Assembly: GCA_002348905.1 (NCBI GenBank)
Contig: DEBW01000083.1
Coordinates: 1,523-10,420 of the forward strand
Length of the DNA: 8,898 nt
Direction: 5' to 3'
DNA from: Ruminococcus flavefaciens
Lineage (GTDB): Bacteria; Bacillota; Clostridia; Oscillospirales; Ruminococcaceae
The notes under the pieces are model-generated. The model worked only from the letters and a program-made list of their open reading frames with translations. It ran no database searches and was not told where the DNA came from. Of this stretch, positions 1-6,293 are shown piece after piece. The position numbers and the translations under genes were made by a program. The first letter of the stretch is position 1. Every line of letters starts with the position of its first letter.

Positions 1-246
1 CTTATCCGCAAGAACGACAGAGGTTCTCTCGATTCCTTCGATTATAACTTCGGCGATATCAACTTTGACGGCAGAATCGACGCTGTTGATGTTCTTTGCC
101 TCAAAGGTTATCTTGCATTCCCATTTGGCGCTTCTAAGACTACTAAGATAGTTGCTGACGTAAACGGCGACGGCAAGATCAATTACAGCGACGTTAACTG
201 CTTACGCAGATACATTCGTTCAAACCCACACCAGTTCACTTTATAA
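1..246 (+). CDS. C-terminal dockerin domain of a truncated secreted protein (probable cellulosomal component)
   Basis: Only the last 81 codons are present, in frame 1 and ending in TAA at 244-246; the start lies upstream of the window. The visible part is a type-I-like dockerin made of two calcium-binding F-hand repeats. Repeat 1 has D19, N21, D23, D27 and D30 at ligand positions 1, 3, 5, 9 and 12. Repeat 2 has D53, N55, D57, N61 and D64. Both are followed by the expected helix (VLCLKGYLAF and VNCLRRYIRS). Dockerins bind cohesins and anchor enzymes or structural proteins in cellulosome-type complexes outside the cell. The catalytic or binding module is not visible, so the enzyme class cannot be named. 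The next gene is a cohesin-bearing scaffoldin, which fits a cellulosome locus. The family call is firm; the full protein's function is unknown. Confidence 0.88.
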   Translation, partial: LIRKNDRGSLDSFDYNFGDINFDGRIDAVDVLCLKGYLAFPFGASKTTKIVADVNGDGKINYSDVNCLRRYIRSNPHQFTL

Positions 247-325
247 TTTAATGCTTTTTCCAAAACCACTTGGCTGACCATTTGACAACCCTTTTATAAT
301 ATTTATATTTATTCATTTATGTTAC

Positions 326-357
326 GCCAACGGCATAATGCCGTTGGCACTTTTTTT
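326..357 (+). terminator. Intrinsic terminator after the dockerin gene
   Basis: A perfect 10-bp stem (GCCAACGGCA at 326-335 pairing with TGCCGTTGGC at 339-348) with a 3-nt loop is followed by a seven-T run at 351-357. It lies about 80 nt after the stop codon and separates the upstream dockerin gene from the scaffoldin's own promoter. Confidence 0.93.
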
Positions 358-434
358 AAAAAATAAAAATTATTATGACTGCTTAGAGTTTTTGAAAAAA
401 TATACGACTAATATATAGAAGAAGATTATAGATG

Positions 435-470
435 AAAAAGTTTACAGAGAATATGTGCAAAAAGTTTACA
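435..470. repeat. Tandem 12-nt direct repeat upstream of the scaffoldin promoter, possible regulator site
   Basis: AAAAAGTTTACA occurs exactly twice, at 435-446 and 459-470, 24 nt start to start. The second copy ends 7 nt before the -35 box of the promoter at 478-506. The rest of the gap (about 358-434) is AT-rich and I see nothing else in it. The position suits an activator or repressor binding site, but no regulator can be named and chance in AT-rich DNA is not excluded. Confidence 0.5.
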
Positions 471-477
471 AATACCG

Positions 478-506
478 TTGACATTACTAACAATGGGTGC
501 TATAAT
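478..506 (+). promoter_or_regulatory. Near-perfect SigA promoter with extended -10 for the scaffoldin gene
   Basis: The consensus -35 TTGACA (478-483) and consensus -10 TATAAT (501-506) are separated by exactly 17 nt. TG at 498-499 gives an extended -10 (TGCTATAAT). The predicted transcript start is near 513, leaving a 5' leader of about 110 nt before the ATG at 623. I recognise no riboswitch in that leader; it holds only a weak 4-bp hairpin (ACCC/GGGT, 592-602) just before the ribosome site. Confidence 0.9.
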
Positions 507-622
507 AAAAATATATTTATGTGTTCATGAGCAAAAGCTATCCGAAATATCGTCATTTCAATCAGTATATTTTATGAGCCTGTATATAAATACCCAATGG
601 GTTCTAAAAGGAGGATATTAAC

Positions 623-2299
623 ATGAAAACAAAAAGACTTCTCTCATCCGCAATGGCAGCAGTATGCCTCACAGGAAGCCTGCTCTCAGCAGCTCCGGCA
701 GCTATGGCTATCGACGGCAATCAACCGTGGCTTGATCTTACATTACAAGCTTCTGATGATTATGTAAAGCCGGGCGATACATTTACTGTTGATGTTAAAT
801 TTAACAATGCCGGCTTAAAACCCATTAATCTCGGCGGCGGTCAGCTTGACCTTAATTATTATAATTCAAACCAGAACGGTTCAGAGCTTGAAATCGTCAG
901 CATAGATGCCGGAAAGGATAATACTTATAAGCAGTTTATAGGCAACAAGGAAACTGGTGAGACTGTATTTTCATTCCCTGTAAACGGAAAAAACTTTGGA
1001 GTTACTAACACTCTTGTTACATACACCTTCAAGGTGCCTGATGATGCTCCGGAAAAAACAACTTTTGTTTTCAGTCTTGACCTCGCCCCTTATTTCGTTG
1101 ACGGAAACGGCGATGAACTTCAGGTCGAAGCGAATTTTGCAAAAATCTGGATAAATGTTGATTCCGAAACTGCAAACGAAAAGAATATGCATTTCAATGC
1201 AGGCGGCAACAATACTATAAGTGCTGTCGGCGGCAAGGAATTTGAAGTTCCTGTAAAGATATACGGAAAAAATATCGACAAACTATCAGGATTCCAGTTA
1301 AAGCTTGATGTTCCGGAGGGCGTTGAGTATACCGGAGCTGATATGACAAATATCCCAGGCGATGTTACTCTTGAATTTAACCCTGAGACTTTAGAGATCG
1401 CCGCAGCTAAAAAAAGCGGTGAAGCTATCGGTTTTAAATCTGGTGATACTGTTGCAGTTCTGAAATTCAAGACTAAGCCTGACTACACTGGTACTTTCTC
1501 TATAGGTGTAAAGGATGTTTACGGTACAGCAGCAGATAAGACCGATTTCACTGTAAGAGATTCTGTAAGCGCTAAGGTACACGTTGATCCTCGTAATCTG
1601 TTCTTTGGGCTTGTTTATCCTGGAACTCATAATGGCACGGCTACTGTTTTTGAAGATCAGGAATTGGAAATTCCTCTTGAAATACTGGGCGTCGGCGTTG
1701 AAACTCTCGCAGGCTTCCAGTTAAAGCTTGATGTATCAGATGATATCGAGTACGTTGGTGCTGATATGCCGGCTATCGGAAACAATGTGAATCTTGAATT
1801 CAACCCTGAAACTTTAGAGATCGCCGCAGCTAAAAAAAGCGGTGAGCCTATCGGTCTGAAACACGGAGATACTATTGCAGTATTAAAGTTCAAGGTAAAA
1901 TCTCCTGTAAATGACGGAAATGCTTATATCAGAATAACTGACGTATTTGGCACTGATACCGACCAGACTGAGGATATCATAAAGCCTTCACTCGACCTTG
2001 AATTAGTTATAGCAGATCCTGTACCTGATACTCCGGTCGTAGTTGAAACAGGTCTTCTTGGTGACGTTAACCTCGACGGCGCTGTAGACGCTAAGGACGC
2101 TTCTGCTGTACTCGCTGAGTATGCTGCGCTCTCCACAGGCAAGGAGTCAACTTTCACAGAGCAGCAGAAGAAAAATGCTGACGTAAACTTTGACGGCGCT
2201 GCAAATGCCACAGATGCTTCAAAGATACTTGCTTTCTACAGCTTCCTCTCAACAGGCGGCTCAGGCAGAATGGAAGACTGGCTCGCAGATAACAAATAA
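623..2299 (+). CDS. Secreted scaffoldin: three cohesin-like modules plus C-terminal dockerin
   Basis: This 558-residue protein is probably a structural adaptor of a cellulosome-like complex, using cohesins to hold dockerin proteins and its own dockerin to dock to another scaffoldin. Residues 1-29 form a Sec signal peptide (K/R-rich start, hydrophobic core, AMA cleavage site). Residues about 35-180, 190-320 and 325-465 are three beta-rich modules with cohesin hallmarks such as the VKPGDTFTVDV and GDTVAVLKFK strands. Modules 2 and 3 are clear duplicates; module 1 is divergent. A short Pro/Val/Thr linker (about 464-477) leads to a dockerin with ligands D481, N483, D485, D489, D492 and D520, N522, D524, N528, D531. 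There is no LPXTG motif or C-terminal membrane helix, so wall attachment must be indirect. AAGGAGG at 608-614, 8 nt upstream, fixes the start. The dockerin is certain. The cohesin call rests on pattern, and modules 2 and 3 could instead be another cohesin-fold or carbohydrate-binding module. The name of the scaffoldin within any sca scheme cannot be assigned. Confidence 0.8.
   Translation: MKTKRLLSSAMAAVCLTGSLLSAAPAAMAIDGNQPWLDLTLQASDDYVKPGDTFTVDVKFNNAGLKPINLGGGQLDLNYYNSNQNGSELEIVSIDAGKDNTYKQFIGNKETGETVFSFPVNGKNFGVTNTLVTYTFKVPDDAPEKTTFVFSLDLAPYFVDGNGDELQVEANFAKIWINVDSETANEKNMHFNAGGNNTISAVGGKEFEVPVKIYGKNIDKLSGFQLKLDVPEGVEYTGADMTNIPGDVTLEFNPETLEIAAAKKSGEAIGFKSGDTVAVLKFKTKPDYTGTFSIGVKDVYGTAADKTDFTVRDSVSAKVHVDPRNLFFGLVYPGTHNGTATVFEDQELEIPLEILGVGVETLAGFQLKLDVSDDIEYVGADMPAIGNNVNLEFNPETLEIAAAKKSGEPIGLKHGDTIAVLKFKVKSPVNDGNAYIRITDVFGTDTDQTEDIIKPSLDLELVIADPVPDTPVVVETGLLGDVNLDGAVDAKDASAVLAEYAALSTGKESTFTEQQKKNADVNFDGAANATDASKILAFYSFLSTGGSGRMEDWLADNK
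1289..1471 (+). repeat. Intragenic module repeat, copy 1 (scaffoldin residues 223-283)
   Basis: This segment aligns without gaps to the copy 423 nt downstream; I count about 46 identical residues of 61. The shared core LEFNPETLEIAAAKKSGE is invariant, and its DNA is identical over 35 nt (1388-1422 against 1811-1845), including all third codon positions. Confidence 0.9.
1712..1894 (+). repeat. Intragenic module repeat, copy 2 (scaffoldin residues 364-424)
   Basis: Second copy of the 1289-1471 segment, offset by exactly 141 codons. Substitutions cluster in the loop after GFQLKLDV (PEGVEYTGADMTNIPGD against SDDIEYVGADMPAIGNN), while the strands flanking it are conserved. Confidence 0.9.
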
Positions 2300-2308
2300 T
2301 GACATGAT

Positions 2309-2341
2309 AAAAAGCTTGCTGAAATGACAGCAAGCTTTTTT
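2309..2341 (+). terminator. Intrinsic terminator after the scaffoldin gene
   Basis: A perfect 13-bp stem (AAAAAGCTTGCTG at 2309-2321 with CAGCAAGCTTTTT at 2328-2340) has a 6-nt loop (AAATGA) and ends in a T-run. It starts 10 nt after the stop codon. The A-run on the left side could let it work in both directions, but no minus-strand gene is seen. Confidence 0.93.
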
Positions 2342-2360
2342 GTTTGTCAATAAACCTGAA

Positions 2361-2390
2361 ATTTGCGGGCGACGGAACGTCGCCCCTACA
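2361..2390 (-). repeat. REP-like palindromic element, left copy (inverted)
   Basis: GGGCGACG (2367-2374) pairs with CGTCGCCC (2378-2385) around a GAA loop. Read on the minus strand it begins TGTAGGGGCGACG, closely matching the plus-strand element at 2415-2443. It sits beyond the scaffoldin terminator, is GC-rich against AT-rich surroundings, and lacks a T-run, so it is not a terminator. Confidence 0.65.
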
Positions 2391-2414
2391 CAAGCAAACG
2401 TAAAATAGCTGAAT

Positions 2415-2443
2415 TGTAGGGCGGCGTTTCGCCGCCCGTATTT
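2415..2443 (+). repeat. REP-like palindromic element, right copy
   Basis: GGGCGGCG (2419-2426) pairs with CGCCGCCC (2430-2437) around a TTT loop, preceded by TTGTA and followed by GTATTT. With the inverted copy at 2361-2390 it forms a head-to-head pair separated by 24 nt, an arrangement like bacterial BIME or REP doublets or the ends of a small non-autonomous element. Confidence 0.65.
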
Positions 2444-2463
2444 ATGTAGATATAAAAACGTTT

Positions 2464-2492
2464 TTTACAGGCTTTTTGTTTCACATTATTAT
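2464..2492 (+). promoter_or_regulatory. Promoter for the DUF3343-cysteine desulfurase operon
   Basis: TTTACA (2464-2469) and TATTAT (2487-2492) are spaced 17 nt apart, each one mismatch from the SigA consensus. The start would be near 2499, giving a leader of about 59 nt. The leader ends in a small hairpin (CTGTC 2534-2538 with GACAG 2543-2547) that overlaps the first bases of the ribosome site. Confidence 0.6.
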
Positions 2493-2557
2493 GTTTATAT
2501 GCATAGGATATAGTGTACCGCAAAGCGGCGGAGCTGTCTTCTGACAGGGGGGATAAC

Positions 2558-2770
2558 ATGAAAGAATGTATCGTGGAAATGCCGTCGTACACCTACGCAA
2601 AGAAGGCTGAAAAGCTTCTTAACTCACGGGGGATACGTGCAGAGGTGAAAAGGCGGAGCACCGGCTGCGGCTATATGCTGAAAATATACGCAGACTGCCG
2701 CAGTTCCTTGAATATACTCGATAAATTCGGTGTGCCCTATTTCCTCAGGGAAAAGAGTGAAGCGCCGTGA
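2558..2770 (+). CDS. DUF3343 family protein, putative Se/S carrier, 70 residues
   Basis: This small cytosolic protein matches the DUF3343 (Se_S_carrier-like) pattern: an N-terminal beta strand (CIVEMPSYTYA), a helix AKKAEKLLNSRGI, a strand with basic residues (AEVKRR), then the family's conserved Gly-Cys-Gly at G36-C37-G38, followed by a further strand and helix. C37 is the likely sulfur- or selenium-carrying residue; C4 and C47 are also present. I chose ATG 2558 because AGGGGGG (2546-2552) lies 5 nt upstream. A GTG at 2513 would add 15 residues but has no ribosome site. The stop overlaps the next gene's GTG start by 4 nt (GTGA), implying translational coupling with the cysteine desulfurase. 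The proposed role, accepting persulfide or selenide from the desulfurase, rests on family association and is not proven. Confidence 0.75.
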   Translation: MKECIVEMPSYTYAKKAEKLLNSRGIRAEVKRRSTGCGYMLKIYADCRSSLNILDKFGVPYFLREKSEAP

Positions 2771-3888
2771 TAATAAATTTTGACAACGCCGCCACGACTT
2801 TCCCGAAGCCTGAAAGCGTTAAAAAAGCCGTAGCCGAAGCTATGGACAGATTCGGCGGAAATGCAGGCAGAGGAGGTCATCCTCTTGCGGCGGCTACTTC
2901 AAAGGCAGTCTACTCGGCGAGAGAGACTGTAGCTCAGTTTTTCGGTGCAGAGCCGGAAAATACGGTCTTTGCCATGAACTGCACCCATGCGCTGAATATG
3001 GCTATACAAGGCGTGATGTCTGAGGGCGGACACATGATAATAAGCGGCATGGAGCACAATTCTGCTGCAAGACCGGCTGCAAAGCTTGCAGCTGAGGGGA
3101 AGATAACGCTGTCGGTCGCTCCGATATATCCGGAGAGCAGCCGGACTGTTGAGAGCTTCCGCAGTCTTATCTGCGACGACACAAAGGCGATAGTCTGCAC
3201 TATTGCAAGCAATGTTACAGGTCAGATAATGCCGTACCGTGAGGTAGGCAGACTTTGCCGTGAAAAGGGGATATGCTTCATTGCTGACGGTGCTCAGGCT
3301 TGCGGAGTTCTTGATATAAAGCTGAGCGACGGCATAAATATACTCTGCACAGCCGGTCACAAGGGACTTTACGGCATAACCGGCACAGGACTTCTCGTCA
3401 CTGACGGAAAATACCCGATAAAGCCGATAATACAGGGCGGTACTGGCACAGACTCTATGAGCCTTCGTCAGCCGGAACTTACTCCAGAAAGTCTCGAAAG
3501 CGGAACAGTCGGAGTTATCGGCATAATGTCAATGAAAGCAGGCATAGAATTTGTGAGAAAAAAGGGCATAAGGCGTATTTTTAACCACGAGGACAGGATA
3601 TGCCGGCAGTTTATCAGGCATTTGCAGAATGATGAGCGCATAACTGTATACCGCAGTCCGGAAGCCGGATATGTGCCGATAGTTTCGTTCAATATCAAAG
3701 GTATCAGGTCAGGGGATGTGGCTGCAAGACTTGCGGAAAAAGGTTATTGTCTCAGAGCAGGATACCATTGTTCAGCCCTTGCACACACTCAGCTCGGCAC
3801 TTCTGACGGTACTGTAAGATTCTCTCCGTCAGTGTTCAGCCGTGAGGAGGATGCCGCTGAACTTGCTTCCGTATTAAGAACTATGTGA
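2767..3888 (+). CDS. Cysteine desulfurase family protein (class V aminotransferase fold, PLP-dependent)
   Basis: At 373 residues this is the usual length for the family that removes sulfur (or selenium) from cysteine (or selenocysteine) through an enzyme persulfide. The N-terminus INFDNAATTFPKP is the typical start of the fold. Visible active-site elements are H97 (MEHNS), D174 (ADGAQ, binds the PLP ring nitrogen), the PLP lysine K199 (TAGHKGLYG), the SGTVG motif (245-249), and the persulfide-forming C335 in RAGYHCSALAH. All key residues are intact. The start is GTG 2767, forced by the conserved N-terminus and overlapping the DUF3343 stop; upstream purine-rich sequence is only a weak ribosome site, so reinitiation is likely. 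It resembles the subgroup annotated simply as 'cysteine desulfurase family protein', distinct from housekeeping IscS/NifS or SufS, and no IscU or SufU scaffold lies beside it. Whether its product goes to selenium, tRNA thiolation or another acceptor cannot be told. I see no clear terminator after it. Confidence 0.9.
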   Translation: MIINFDNAATTFPKPESVKKAVAEAMDRFGGNAGRGGHPLAAATSKAVYSARETVAQFFGAEPENTVFAMNCTHALNMAIQGVMSEGGHMIISGMEHNSAARPAAKLAAEGKITLSVAPIYPESSRTVESFRSLICDDTKAIVCTIASNVTGQIMPYREVGRLCREKGICFIADGAQACGVLDIKLSDGINILCTAGHKGLYGITGTGLLVTDGKYPIKPIIQGGTGTDSMSLRQPELTPESLESGTVGVIGIMSMKAGIEFVRKKGIRRIFNHEDRICRQFIRHLQNDERITVYRSPEAGYVPIVSFNIKGIRSGDVAARLAEKGYCLRAGYHCSALAHTQLGTSDGTVRFSPSVFSREEDAAELASVLRTM

Positions 3889-3916
3889 AAATTTACGGAA
3901 AAATCCGAAAAAACTA

Positions 3917-3944
3917 TTGAAATAATCTCGTTTTGTGGTACAAT
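3917..3944 (+). promoter_or_regulatory. Promoter for cdaA-cdaR, with extended -10
   Basis: TTGAAA (3917-3922) and TACAAT (3939-3944) are spaced 16 nt apart, with TG at 3936-3937 giving an extended -10 (TGGTACAAT). The predicted start is near 3951, so the leader is about 164 nt. Confidence 0.75.
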
Positions 3945-3962
3945 AATATATGATAGACAGCG

Positions 3963-4085
3963 TATGCCGTGTTTTATGGATAAATCTTTTATTATATGAG
4001 CGGGAATGTCAGTTCAGCTGACTTTATCAGATACTCATCGGGCGGTGCTATAAAGCCGCCCTGTACATATTTTCCGTGCGGCATA
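3963..4085 (+). promoter_or_regulatory. Possible structured RNA leader upstream of cdaA
   Basis: TATGCCG at 3963-3969, just inside the predicted transcript start, is complementary to CGGCATA at 4079-4085, with three further G-U pairs possible inward. This would close a junction holding two local hairpins: GTCAG/CTGAC (4008-4022) and GGGCGG/CCGCCC (4040-4061). No T-run follows, so it is not a simple terminator. About 15 nt separate its end from the ribosome site AAGGAAG (4101-4107). I do not recognise a known riboswitch class; in particular it lacks features I would expect of the c-di-AMP (ydaO) class. The base pairing is seen in the sequence; function is inferred. Confidence 0.4.
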
Positions 4086-4114
4086 ACATATTCTGAACGA
4101 AAGGAAGTGAACCG

Positions 4115-4993
4115 ATGCCCTCTTTTAACGATCTGCAGCACGCTTTTTTCAGTCTACTCAGTACTATCGAGTTAAAAGATGTCCTCGACGTCGGTGTACT
4201 TGCATATCTGATATACCTTCTTCTGAAGCTTATCAGAGAGACCCGTGCCGGTCAGCTTGTAAAGGGTATACTCCTTCTTGTAGCCGGTTACTTTATTTGC
4301 AGTTTCTGTGAACTGAAGGTAATGAAATATATTCTCGGTCATGCTCTCGATATCGGACTTATCGCAATGATAATCCTCTTTCAGCCGGAGCTGCGCCGTG
4401 CTCTTGAAAAATTCGGACGTACAAAATTCGGTATACAGCTTCTTGGCTTAGGAACTGTTACCGGCGATGTAAGACAAAGGTGGGATAACGCCATAGAGGC
4501 TATATGTGACTCATGTGTTGAGCTTTCGGCAAGCTGTACCGGTGCGCTGATAGTATGCGAAAGGCAAACAAGGCTCGGCGAACAGATAGAGACAGGTACT
4601 ATACTCAATGCTATCCCAAGCAAGGAAGTATTCGGAAATATATTCTACCCTAAAACTCCGCTCCATGACGGAGCTGTTATCATGCGTGACGGTATGATAC
4701 TTGCAGCAGCCTGTTTCCTGCCGAAACCGCAGAACGATGCTGCCATAAACAAAAAGCTCGGTTCAAGACACCGTGCAGCTATAGGTATGAGCGAAAACTC
4801 TGATTCTGTCGTTATAGTTGTCTCAGAGGAGACAGGTCAGATATCTGTAGCTATGAACGGTGTTCTTACAAGAGACTATACCCGTGAAAAACTCCGTGCG
4901 CTTCTTGAAAAAGAAATATACAATGTTTCTGCCGACGACTTGGGACGCAGGAAAAAAATATCCTCCTTGTTCGGAAGGGGGAAGAAGAGATGA
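4115..4993 (+). CDS. cdaA: CdaA, membrane-bound diadenylate cyclase
   Basis: CdaA makes cyclic di-AMP from two ATP, a second messenger controlling potassium and osmolyte balance and linked to cell-wall homeostasis. The 292-residue protein has the standard layout: three N-terminal membrane helices (about 24-41, 48-65, 72-90), a short linker (PELRRALEKFGR), and a cytosolic DAC (DisA_N) domain from about 118 to 265. The catalytic motifs are intact: DGA at 185-187 in TPLHDGAVI and RHR at 218-220 in GSRHRAAIG. The VVSEETGQIS strand further confirms the family. The C-terminal tail (about 270-292) is basic. AAGGAAG at 4101-4107, 7 nt before the ATG, supports the start. Its stop overlaps the cdaR start by 4 nt (ATGA), the usual cdaA-cdaR coupling. 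A long leader with possible structure precedes it. Confidence 0.96.
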   Translation: MPSFNDLQHAFFSLLSTIELKDVLDVGVLAYLIYLLLKLIRETRAGQLVKGILLLVAGYFICSFCELKVMKYILGHALDIGLIAMIILFQPELRRALEKFGRTKFGIQLLGLGTVTGDVRQRWDNAIEAICDSCVELSASCTGALIVCERQTRLGEQIETGTILNAIPSKEVFGNIFYPKTPLHDGAVIMRDGMILAAACFLPKPQNDAAINKKLGSRHRAAIGMSENSDSVVIVVSEETGQISVAMNGVLTRDYTREKLRALLEKEIYNVSADDLGRRKKISSLFGRGKKR

Positions 4994-6288
4994 AAATGCT
5001 TAAAGAACTGAAAGAAAAACATCTCAAGAGCAATTGTGCTCTTGCACTTCTCGCAATAGTGCTTGCTGTAGTTGTATGGCTGATAATATCAATGACTCAG
5101 TATCCCGATGCTCAGCGTACAATTGCACATATACCGCTTTCAAAGGATATATCGGGTTCTGCTGCTGAGGTAAGCGGTCTGAGCCTTATAAATTCAAACG
5201 TGAATGAGGTCACTGTTGAGCTTCTTGCCGGAAAAACTCAGGTCGGAAGCCTCAATAATGAGAATCTCGAAGCTTATATCGATGCTGACTCAGTAACAAG
5301 TGCAGGAACTCGTGTCATGACCATAAAGATACGTGGTGCAAGCAATATCAACTATAAAATAAAGTCTATCAAGCCGGCTGAAGCTACTGTTGTATTCGAT
5401 AAAATGGATACCCGTGAATTCAGCGTAGAACCTCAGATAACCAATGTATCTGTGGTTGACGGAAAGGCTATAGATCAGGATGATATGATATGTGAGCCGT
5501 CCGTTGTAAGGATCACAGGTCCGTCAGGTCAGCTCGACAAGATAGCCAAGTGCTATGCGGTATCAGATAAACGGCTCAGCCTTGACAGTACATACCTGCT
5601 GTCAACTAATCAGCTTGAACTCTATACCGAGGATAACGCCGAGATAAATCAGTCTTCTCTGAAATTCAGCGATGTGAGCTTTAATATCACTATCCCTGTC
5701 CGCACACAGAAGGAAGTCGGACTTTATGTATCTGTTATAGATGCTCCGGATAACTTCAATACCGATAATATCAAATTTAACCTGTCAGCGGATTCGGTGG
5801 TGCTTGCCTGCAACAACAGCAAGACCGAGATACCTGATAAGCTTGATATAGGCAAAGTTTCACTCAGCGAAATAAAACCGGGATTCACAAGGACGTTCTC
5901 TCTTAGCAACCGTCTTGAAGGCAGTGAGTACGAAAATGTGTCCGACCTTGAAACTGTTACGGCAACTTTCGACGATTCACAGTTCTCAAGCATTAATCTT
6001 ACTCTCGACAAGAGCCGTATCAATACCAGCAATGAGCCGGATAAGTCCAATTATGACTACAAGGTGCTTACCGAGAGGTTCGAGATAACTGTTATGGGAC
6101 CTGCTGAGGTACTGAGCGAGATAACTCCGGAGGATATCGCCGCTGACGTTGACCTGCTCAATGCCAATATAACCACCGACTCGTTCAGCTGGAGTGCGAA
6201 ATTCTCATGTAAGTACGACAATGTATGGGTAGTTACCAATTCAAAGGTTTCTGTCCAGCGTACAAAGAAACAATCTGACAATACTTAA
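4990..6288 (+). CDS. cdaR: CdaR, YbbR-domain regulator of diadenylate cyclase
   Basis: This 432-residue single-pass membrane protein is the partner of CdaA and modulates its cyclase activity. A short basic N-terminus (KMLKELKEKHLKSN) precedes one membrane helix at about 16-35; the rest is predicted to lie outside the cytoplasm. It contains a series of YbbR-type beta domains, approximately 45-138, 144-238, 244-340 and 355-424, each ending in an alternating hydrophobic strand such as ATVVFDK, FNITIPV, TATFDD and VSVQRTK. The boundaries are approximate and the third module is the least clear. Length is slightly below that of Bacillus CdaR (about 480 residues). The start ATG 4990 has GGAAGGGGG just upstream and overlaps the cdaA stop; an in-frame ATG at 4996 is an alternative. 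A terminator follows at once, so glmM is not in this operon. Family call based on architecture plus context. Confidence 0.9.
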   Translation: MKMLKELKEKHLKSNCALALLAIVLAVVVWLIISMTQYPDAQRTIAHIPLSKDISGSAAEVSGLSLINSNVNEVTVELLAGKTQVGSLNNENLEAYIDADSVTSAGTRVMTIKIRGASNINYKIKSIKPAEATVVFDKMDTREFSVEPQITNVSVVDGKAIDQDDMICEPSVVRITGPSGQLDKIAKCYAVSDKRLSLDSTYLLSTNQLELYTEDNAEINQSSLKFSDVSFNITIPVRTQKEVGLYVSVIDAPDNFNTDNIKFNLSADSVVLACNNSKTEIPDKLDIGKVSLSEIKPGFTRTFSLSNRLEGSEYENVSDLETVTATFDDSQFSSINLTLDKSRINTSNEPDKSNYDYKVLTERFEITVMGPAEVLSEITPEDIAADVDLLNANITTDSFSWSAKFSCKYDNVWVVTNSKVSVQRTKKQSDNT

Positions 6289-6293
6289 AATTT

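Noticed and set aside
282..309. TTGACA followed by TATAAT or TATATT as a promoter
   Set aside because: TATAAT at 295-300 is only 7 nt from TTGACA. The TATATT at 304-309 has 16-nt spacing, but any transcript would run straight into the terminator at 326-357 with no gene.
432..530. 32-codon ORF starting MKKFTENMCKKFT
   Set aside because: It has no convincing ribosome site and contains the scaffoldin's -35 and -10 boxes; its KKFT repetition merely reflects the DNA repeat.
513..622. Riboswitch in the scaffoldin leader (c-di-GMP type considered because of GCAAAAGC)
   Set aside because: The required helices and conserved loops could not be found.
2513..2557. Longer GTG start for the DUF3343 protein
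   Set aside because: There is no ribosome site before GTG 2513; the family pattern starts at MKECIVEMPS, and a strong site precedes ATG 2558.
2899..3360. 153-codon minus-strand open frame opposite the cysteine desulfurase
   Set aside because: The plus strand encodes a complete enzyme with intact active-site motifs; the minus frame shows low-complexity shadow composition and no start signals.
3896..3914. Terminator after the cysteine desulfurase
   Set aside because: CGGA/TCCG is only a 4-bp stem and is followed by A's, not T's.
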